DNA from: a virus
Direction: 5' to 3' (one strand)
Virus record (IMG/VR): IMGVR_UViG_3300042319_001471
Span: 62,001-126,000 of that record
Length of the DNA stretch: 64,000 nucleotides
The position numbers were made by a program, and so were the translations under genes. Below are positions 59,351-64,000 of this stretch, piece by piece (within the stretch, counting starts at the first letter, position 1; each line of letters starts with the position of its first letter). The notes below the pieces were generated by a model. That model saw only the letters and a list, made by a program, of their open reading frames with translations, had not been told where the DNA came from and made no database searches.

Positions 59351-60376
59351 ATGAAAAAACAACCGACATTGGGAGATATATATGGACAAATGCTGAACAG
59401 TGTTCAAGTCGTTCAAGAGAACGCACAGGAAAACATCAACAAGTCCAAAAAAATTCCCAAGCAATCCAAAAACGCTTTCAACGAAACAAATCCCTTGCAA
59501 AAAGGTGGTCCATCTGAGAAAAGCGGTTATCACAAAGCTTTGAATGATACTTATGATGAGGATGAAGAGCGTAAGTATGCTAATCTTGATAAACTTAAAG
59601 AAAAGTTGAAGAATCCCAATCTTTCTGATAAACAGAAGGAATCTCTTAAAAAAGAAATTGCAAGAATGGAGAGTGGAATCCAAAGAGAGGAAGCGGAAGA
59701 GAGAATTCACAAGGAATCTAAAAAAATTGCAAGAGATAGACTAAATACATTTATGACTAAGAAATCTACATTTGATAAGTTGTTTGAATCCGTTATGGGT
59801 AATAATTTTGACCAGCAAGAGGATGCTCAAGAAGTTGATGCCCTCGGCCTTGGTGATGCTCCCATGGACGATGAGTTTGGAGATGACGAATTCGGTGACG
59901 ATGAAGACCAAGTTACATTTACTCTTGATCGTGCCACAGCACAAAAGCTTCACGATGTTTTGATGGGAGTTCTTGATGGTGGTATGGAAGACGAAGGAGA
60001 TGATCTGGACTTTGATGAAGGCGATGATTTCGGAGGAGACGACGAAATGGATGAAGATAACGAAGAAGAAGATGATTTCTCTTATGACGAAGATGAAGAG
60101 CGCGGAACGTTTCCAACTGACAAGGTTGGTAATGACGGAACCGTAGGTGCCAAGGATGGCAAGGGTGGTGGTCAACAACACAAGCTCCAAGGTCGTAGCA
60201 ACAAGGTTAATGGCCGTCCCCAACCAAAAAACCAAAAAACCAAGGTAGTGGGAACCACTGATAAGGTTGGTAATGACGGTGATTATGGTCACGCTCTCCA
60301 CGGTGCAAAGCAACCTGATATGGGCAAGCAGAACAAAGTTTCGGATATTAGACAGGCAGAAGATTTCTTCCGCTAA
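59351..60376 (+). CDS. Acidic head/core-like protein with internal start
   Basis: 341 residues from ATG 59351 (frame open from 59249). Residues 1-130 are basic helical (coiled-coil LKEKLKNPNLSDKQKESLKKE). At codon 135 an ATG follows directly on an internal late promoter, so a shorter product (59753-60376) is likely. The C-terminal half is extremely acidic (EDNEEEDDFSYDEDEERG), then Gly/Lys/Gln-rich repeats (DKVGNDG twice). Resembles acidic prohead-core or internal proteins; exact function unknown. Confidence 0.65.
   Translation: MKKQPTLGDIYGQMLNSVQVVQENAQENINKSKKIPKQSKNAFNETNPLQKGGPSEKSGYHKALNDTYDEDEERKYANLDKLKEKLKNPNLSDKQKESLKKEIARMESGIQREEAEERIHKESKKIARDRLNTFMTKKSTFDKLFESVMGNNFDQQEDAQEVDALGLGDAPMDDEFGDDEFGDDEDQVTFTLDRATAQKLHDVLMGVLDGGMEDEGDDLDFDEGDDFGGDDEMDEDNEEEDDFSYDEDEERGTFPTDKVGNDGTVGAKDGKGGGQQHKLQGRSNKVNGRPQPKNQKTKVVGTTDKVGNDGDYGHALHGAKQPDMGKQNKVSDIRQAEDFFR
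59741..59752 (+). promoter_or_regulatory. Internal late promoter
   Basis: CTAAATACATTT lies inside the 59351 ORF and abuts an in-frame ATG at 59753. Confidence 0.6.
59753..60376 (+). CDS. Internal product of the acidic head/core-like gene
   Basis: 207 residues starting MTKKSTFDKLFESVMGNNF, an amphipathic helix with an LFE-S prohead-protease-like site. The start directly follows a late motif within the larger frame. It would lack the basic N-terminal half of the long form, much like nested genes in phage scaffold modules. Existence is inferred from promoter and N-terminal signal together. Confidence 0.55.
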   Translation: MTKKSTFDKLFESVMGNNFDQQEDAQEVDALGLGDAPMDDEFGDDEFGDDEDQVTFTLDRATAQKLHDVLMGVLDGGMEDEGDDLDFDEGDDFGGDDEMDEDNEEEDDFSYDEDEERGTFPTDKVGNDGTVGAKDGKGGGQQHKLQGRSNKVNGRPQPKNQKTKVVGTTDKVGNDGDYGHALHGAKQPDMGKQNKVSDIRQAEDFFR

Positions 60377-60401
60377 TATGAATTAAAAAAATAAACCTAA
60401 G

Positions 60402-60433
60402 AAGAGGGGATCGTGATGATTCCCTCTTTTTTT
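60402..60433 (+). terminator. Rho-independent terminator
   Basis: AAGAGGGGA pairs with TTCCCTCTT (one wobble) over a 10-nt loop and is followed by a run of T, after the acidic gene. Confidence 0.85.
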
Positions 60434-60446
60434 GTTAAGTATTAGC
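60434..60446 (+). promoter_or_regulatory. Late-type promoter, GTTAAGTATTAGC
   Basis: Same variant as at 28387; abuts ATG 60447 immediately after the terminator. Confidence 0.5.
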
Positions 60447-60803
60447 ATGAAGTCCTTTCTGGAATTTTTCGAAGAGCGCAATGGTGTGATACTTGAGTAT
60501 CGACACAAGGATGGATTTGGTGACATTAAGCAATCCCTCCACGCCAATAATAAGAAGGGGGGTAATATTACCCGCGATCCCCTGACAAGAAAGATACCAT
60601 GGAACAAAGGACCGTATAAGAAGATCAGAACAGCAGGAGAGATTCTGATTGGGGATGATCTGTTAAAGGAATTGGGACAACTCAATGGTGTGGAATTTAA
60701 AGATGGTAAAGAGATCAAAAGAAAAAACAGTAATCAAATCCTAAAGCTGTTCACCAATCTCCATGGTCAACAATGTGGTAAAATCGTAGAAGTTAAAAAA
60801 TAA
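60447..60803 (+). CDS. Basic late protein with CTS-like start
   Basis: 118 residues from ATG 60447. MKSFLEFFEERNG is an amphipathic helix with an FEE/LEF cleavage-like site. The rest is Lys-rich (DPLTRKIPWNKGPYKKIRTAGE) with no known fold. The stop abuts the neck-protein start (TAATG). Probably a packaged or head-assembly protein. Confidence 0.6.
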   Translation: MKSFLEFFEERNGVILEYRHKDGFGDIKQSLHANNKKGGNITRDPLTRKIPWNKGPYKKIRTAGEILIGDDLLKELGQLNGVEFKDGKEIKRKNSNQILKLFTNLHGQQCGKIVEVKK

Positions 60804-61711
60804 TGGGTTGTCCAACAATTCCACTTTCCTGTCTCACTCCTGAAAACATCTTTGCTGGTGTTTATCGCCCCAATTGCGGGGGATTTGCCGATCCTTCCAA
60901 TTTCAAGGCTGAAAGAGCCATATTCAATTCCCAATTTGGGGAGCTTATCAATAATTATGGGGTGGAGATTGATTATTATGTGAACACCTTCAACCCAAAG
61001 GCAATGAACTCCATCTATGGGGAACACACTCTCATGTATTGGCTCGGTCCAACAGTTATCAAAGCATATATCCAGATGGAGAATGCCTCCCCAATTTATG
61101 CTCTGGCTGGTATGGATTCCCCCGATACTTTGACACTCTATTTACATATTGATGATTTTAATGTCAAATTTGCTGGACTTAGCGTATTTGATGGTGTTTT
61201 AAGAGATGAAAACAATAATCCCATATTAACGGAAGCAGGGGAGCAAATTATTATTGATCAGGAAAATGGTCCATGGGCTTGCGAACCCAAATCACAGGAT
61301 AAGATCAGGGTGACACCATTTGGATGTGATAGGCCGAATGGCAGGGGAGCCAAGATATTTGAGGTTACGGAAGCTCTGGATGAAGATGCCGCTGAACTCA
61401 ATCCTGCAATGGGTCATTATGTTTGGAGATTGAAAGCTGTTCGTAGTGAGCATAACTTCACCACCAATGAACCAAGGGAAAATATGAATCATCAAATTGC
61501 TGATAATTCTTTCTTCGGTAAGCTGTCTTCCACGATGTTCCCAGAATTGACGGGAATGTATCCGGGTCTTTCGGCAGCATTTTTGTCGCTATCTTCTGTT
61601 CTGGATGATAACAAGATATACACCGAAAGTTCCGATGAAATCGTGCAAAGGGATGTGTTTCCTCCATCCACGGGAGGTAGTGATGGTAGTGTATATGGGA
61701 ATTATTTCTAA
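60803..61711 (+). CDS. 14: Neck protein gp14-like
   Basis: 302 residues. The pattern ELINNYGVEIDYYVNTFNPKAMNSIYGEHTLMYW (about residues 46-80), with later RGAKIFEVTEALDEDAAELNPAMGHYVWRLKAVRSEHNF, matches the YG-V-YY...D-IYGE and ALFYQ-like layout of T4-type gp14 head-completion/neck proteins. Its place just before terminase (T4 order 13-14-15-16-17) supports this. It would close the filled head and join the tail. Longer than T4 gp14 (256). Confidence 0.6.
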   Translation: MGCPTIPLSCLTPENIFAGVYRPNCGGFADPSNFKAERAIFNSQFGELINNYGVEIDYYVNTFNPKAMNSIYGEHTLMYWLGPTVIKAYIQMENASPIYALAGMDSPDTLTLYLHIDDFNVKFAGLSVFDGVLRDENNNPILTEAGEQIIIDQENGPWACEPKSQDKIRVTPFGCDRPNGRGAKIFEVTEALDEDAAELNPAMGHYVWRLKAVRSEHNFTTNEPRENMNHQIADNSFFGKLSSTMFPELTGMYPGLSAAFLSLSSVLDDNKIYTESSDEIVQRDVFPPSTGGSDGSVYGNYF

Positions 61712-61720
61712 ATAGGTAAT
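61708..61720 (+). promoter_or_regulatory. Late promoter before terminase N-part
   Basis: CTAAATAGGTAAT abuts ATG 61721 and overlaps the upstream stop. Confidence 0.6.
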
Positions 61721-62080
61721 ATGGGTAGGAAAAAAGATACATATATGGGCAATCCTAATTTGCCCACAGCTAGTGCTACATTCGAATATACACCAGAGAT
61801 GGTGGCTGAGATTGCCAAGTGTCGGGATGATATTTTATATTTTGCTGAAAATTATTTCTATATCATTGAGCCGGATTTAGGTAAGATTAAAATACCGTTG
61901 TTACCATATCAGAAGCGGTTGCTGAACGCATTTAGAGATAACAGATTTAATATTGTCAACTCATCTCGTCAATCGGGAAAATGTTTTGTTGGTGATACTA
62001 AAATAAAAATACGAAACAAAAAAACAGGTGAAATAGAAGAAGTTGAAGCTGAAAAGTTTTACAATTCTATTAAAAAATAG
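61721..62080 (+). CDS. 17: Terminase large subunit gp17 N-part fused to N-intein
   Basis: 119 residues. Residues 1-87 are the gp17 N-terminus, ending LPYQKRLLNAF and NIVNSSRQSGK, that is, half of Walker A. The next 32 residues (CFVGDTKIKIRNKKTGEIEE to stop) are an intein N-terminal piece: Cys1 and a block-A-like CFVGDT start. The stop follows TnpB-unrelated sequence, and the C-intein is at 63362. Trans-splicing would rejoin SRQSGK with TTCLTIL to restore the ATPase. The short N-piece is of the atypical kind described for the AceL-TerL intein, also in a terminase. Confidence 0.9.
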   Translation: MGRKKDTYMGNPNLPTASATFEYTPEMVAEIAKCRDDILYFAENYFYIIEPDLGKIKIPLLPYQKRLLNAFRDNRFNIVNSSRQSGKCFVGDTKIKIRNKKTGEIEEVEAEKFYNSIKK

Positions 62081-62101
62081 ACAAATATCTAAGCGATTAG
62101 A

Positions 62102-62113
62102 CTAAATATATAC
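62102..62113 (+). promoter_or_regulatory. Late promoter before the endonuclease
   Basis: CTAAATATATAC abuts ATG 62114, so the endonuclease gene is transcribed independently of terminase. Confidence 0.6.
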
Positions 62114-63361
62114 ATGACGAACAAAACATGTATAATTACTGGAAAATTATTGTCAGATGGAAAAAAGTGGAAGGGTTGTCATAGTAGAACCTTGTTTTTT
62201 ATATATAAAGATAATAAATTTGATTTAGAAAAAACTAAAGAAGATGTTGAAAATAACTTGATATATATTGACGAGTATGATGAATATTATTCTTGTTGGA
62301 GAGCAGCATCCAGATCATTGGGAATGAGATACAATCTGAGTGAAGTTGATAAAATATCTCTCTATGAAAAATATTTTAAACCGAATAGTAAATGTAAAAA
62401 ACATGATTGTAATAATCAAGTTCCTTATGATTTTTTGAAGTATAATACTTGTTGTTTGTTGCATTATAATCAAAATTTGAAAAGTTTAAAATTAAAAGAT
62501 TTTAAATACACCTGTTTAGAAGATGGGAATACATTCACAAGAATAAATCGCTTGACTAGACACCTCAAAGGTGTGCTAAACATCGATCCAGAAGATTATT
62601 ATAAAAAACATATTAAAAAATGTGATAGTGAGGGATTTTGTAAATGGTGTAAAACCCCAACACGATTTAAAAATGTGCGAGATGGATACGATAAATTTTG
62701 CTACAACACATCTTGTAATGTTTTGTGGTATAATAAACATGAAAATCGCGCTAAAAATTGCGCTGAAAAGATTAGAAAAACACATTTAATCGGGGATCGT
62801 TTACCATCTCAAGAGGGATATTGGTTAAAACGAGGACATACGCAAGAGGAGGCTTATAAAAAAGTTAGAGAAACACAAGCCACCAACGCTGTTGACTCTA
62901 TCATGGAAAGAAAGAAATGCTCATTGGAAGAAGCAGTTCAAATTAGAGCTGAAATAACCGATAAATGGTTGAAATCATTTAAGAGAATGAATTATTCAAT
63001 GATTTCACAGAAATTGTTTGTTGAGGTTTGGAAAAGAGTGAAAGATAAATATAAAAATATTTACTTCGCAACATTAAACAATGGAGAGATTGTCAACGAT
63101 GGTAAAAATCATGAGTTTAGGGTGAAAACATTTAGATCAAGTAGAAAAATAGATTTTTATATCAAAGATATTAATAAATGCATCGAATTTGACGGGACAT
63201 ATTGGCATGGGAAAAAAGGTAAAGGGGCTTCTGAAGAATTATTAAGGGAAAGTGAAATAATTGGAACGTTGGGGTGTAAAGTTTTACACGTTAAAGAAAA
63301 AGATTTCAATAATGATAATGAAAAAATCATAGAAGATTGTGTAAATTTTTTAAATAGTTAA
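62114..63361 (+). CDS. Free-standing homing-type endonuclease (Vsr-like)
   Basis: 415 residues between the two intein halves. Several Cys/His clusters (CKKHDCNNQ, CCLLH, CKWCKTPTRF, CYNTSC) suggest DNA-binding zinc fingers; GYWLKRGHTQEEAYKKVRETQ (about residue 236) is a repeat motif of phage homing endonucleases. The C-terminal nuclease domain has KIDFYI (about 355), then CIEFDGTYWHG (about 364), then GCKVLHVKEKDF (about 393), the Vsr/PD-(D/E)xK layout. Such enzymes occupy fractured phage genes and would spread the split-intein locus. More AT-rich than its neighbours. Confidence 0.85.
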   Translation: MTNKTCIITGKLLSDGKKWKGCHSRTLFFIYKDNKFDLEKTKEDVENNLIYIDEYDEYYSCWRAASRSLGMRYNLSEVDKISLYEKYFKPNSKCKKHDCNNQVPYDFLKYNTCCLLHYNQNLKSLKLKDFKYTCLEDGNTFTRINRLTRHLKGVLNIDPEDYYKKHIKKCDSEGFCKWCKTPTRFKNVRDGYDKFCYNTSCNVLWYNKHENRAKNCAEKIRKTHLIGDRLPSQEGYWLKRGHTQEEAYKKVRETQATNAVDSIMERKKCSLEEAVQIRAEITDKWLKSFKRMNYSMISQKLFVEVWKRVKDKYKNIYFATLNNGEIVNDGKNHEFRVKTFRSSRKIDFYIKDINKCIEFDGTYWHGKKGKGASEELLRESEIIGTLGCKVLHVKEKDFNNDNEKIIEDCVNFLNS

Positions 63362-64000
63362 ATGGGGAAGATAATAGAAACCATAGATTTAACTGATTAT
63401 GAAATCTGGACTGATTCTGGGTGGCACGACTTGACACATCTTCATAAGACAGTTGTATATGATGTGTGGATCATAACAACCGAAAATTTTCAATTAGAAT
63501 GTGCTGATGAACACATAATTTTTAAAAATTCTGATTATGAGGAAGTTTTTTGTGAGAACTTGAATATTGGTGATAATATTTGGACGGAAAACGGTCTTGA
63601 AGCGGTTTTATCAATTGTTAAGACTGATCGTAGCGAACATATGTATGATGCGACTGTGGATAGCGAAGATCATCGAATTTTCACTAACGGTATTTTAAGT
63701 CATAATACCACATGTCTAACCATATTAGCCCTACATGAGACTTGTTTTAAGGATTATAGAAACACTATAATCGTTGCCAACAAAGAAGACACCGCGAAAA
63801 TGATTTTCAAGCGTGTTAAATTAGCATATGAGGAATTGCCCAACTGGTTGAAACCCGGAGTTAAAACATGGGGTCAGGAAAGCACCGAATTTTCAAATGG
63901 TTCAACCATCGGGATTGCAACGACAAGTAGTTCAACTGCGAGAGGAAGCACTATTCAATGCCTCTTACTTGACGAATTGGCGTGGGTTGATCCCGATAGT
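63362..64000 (+). CDS. 17: C-intein fused to terminase gp17 ATPase (3' partial)
   Basis: The frame starts at ATG 63362, one base after the endonuclease stop, and runs off the window. Residues 1-115 are the intein C-piece: ECADEHII (block-B-like His), MYDATVDSEDHRIFTNG (block F) and the terminal SHN (block G); the next residue is Thr as +1. From residue 116 the terminase resumes with TTCLTILALHETCF, then TARGSTIQCLLLDELAWVDP, the Walker B region. Joined to 61721-62080 it gives RQSGK-TT, an intact P-loop of the packaging motor. Confidence 0.9.
   Translation, partial: MGKIIETIDLTDYEIWTDSGWHDLTHLHKTVVYDVWIITTENFQLECADEHIIFKNSDYEEVFCENLNIGDNIWTENGLEAVLSIVKTDRSEHMYDATVDSEDHRIFTNGILSHNTTCLTILALHETCFKDYRNTIIVANKEDTAKMIFKRVKLAYEELPNWLKPGVKTWGQESTEFSNGSTIGIATTSSSTARGSTIQCLLLDELAWVDPDS

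Overview
The window is a stretch of a large, strictly lytic, T4-superfamily (myovirus-type) phage genome, AT-rich and almost entirely coding. Recognisable T4-type core genes are: late sigma factor gp55 (left edge), recombination nuclease gp47/gp46, DNA polymerase gp43, UvsX recombinase, helicase gp41, ssDNA-binding gp32, sliding clamp gp45, primase gp61, clamp loader gp44, baseplate gp25 and gp6, a gp14-like neck protein and terminase gp17 (right edge). No host gene, integrase or rRNA is seen. Most starts lack a Shine-Dalgarno sequence and have an A/T-rich context such as TTAATTATG; this would suit a host that does not depend on SD pairing (for example Bacteroidota), but the host is inference only.

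Layout. 1-11.6 kb: replication/recombination block on + (gp55, gp47, split gp46, glycosyltransferase, gp43, small genes, UvsX, an N6-adenine methyltransferase). 11.6-14.2 kb: late accessory genes around a divergent promoter. 14.2-33 kb: mostly + strand accessory and replication genes (glycosyltransferase, tRNA-like element, gp41, DHH protein, a TnpB insertion on -, YopX-like protein, gp32, gp45, gp61). 33-51.4 kb: mostly - strand virion genes (glycosyltransferase, Thr-rich protein, fibres, adhesin, very large tail/baseplate proteins, gp6, gp25). 51.5-53.2 kb: + strand late genes. 53.2-56 kb: - strand gp44, RmlA-like and epimerase-like sugar-nucleotide genes. 56-64 kb: + strand repeat fibre, glycosyltransferase, sulfotransferase, head/neck genes and the terminase.

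How it works together. gp55 and gp45 would drive late transcription from a T4-like late motif (T/C)TAAATA(A/C)T. The motif lies almost immediately before the start codon of late genes, so late mRNAs are probably leaderless or nearly so; four promoter pairs are divergent within 24-51 bp. A second motif, TTAAAAACTAGANTATAAT, lies 6-7 nt before four other starts. About ten late genes begin with a short amphipathic helix ending in (L/I/F)xE, often followed by A/G/S, which resembles T4 capsid-targeting sequences cut by the prohead protease. This suggests a set of co-packaged proteins that includes a kinase-like and an acetyltransferase-like protein.

Most unusual items: (1) terminase gp17 is interrupted in its Walker A motif by an atypically split intein (32-residue N-piece, 115-residue C-piece) with a free-standing endonuclease gene between the halves; (2) gp46 (SbcC/Rad50-like) is split exactly at its zinc hook by a translationally coupled small gene; (3) a tRNA-like element with good acceptor, D and T arms and encoded CCA but no normal anticodon arm lies in frame inside an ORF; (4) a TnpB gene with intact catalytic residues has a late promoter but ATA where ATG is expected, and abuts a truncated copy of a neighbouring gene.
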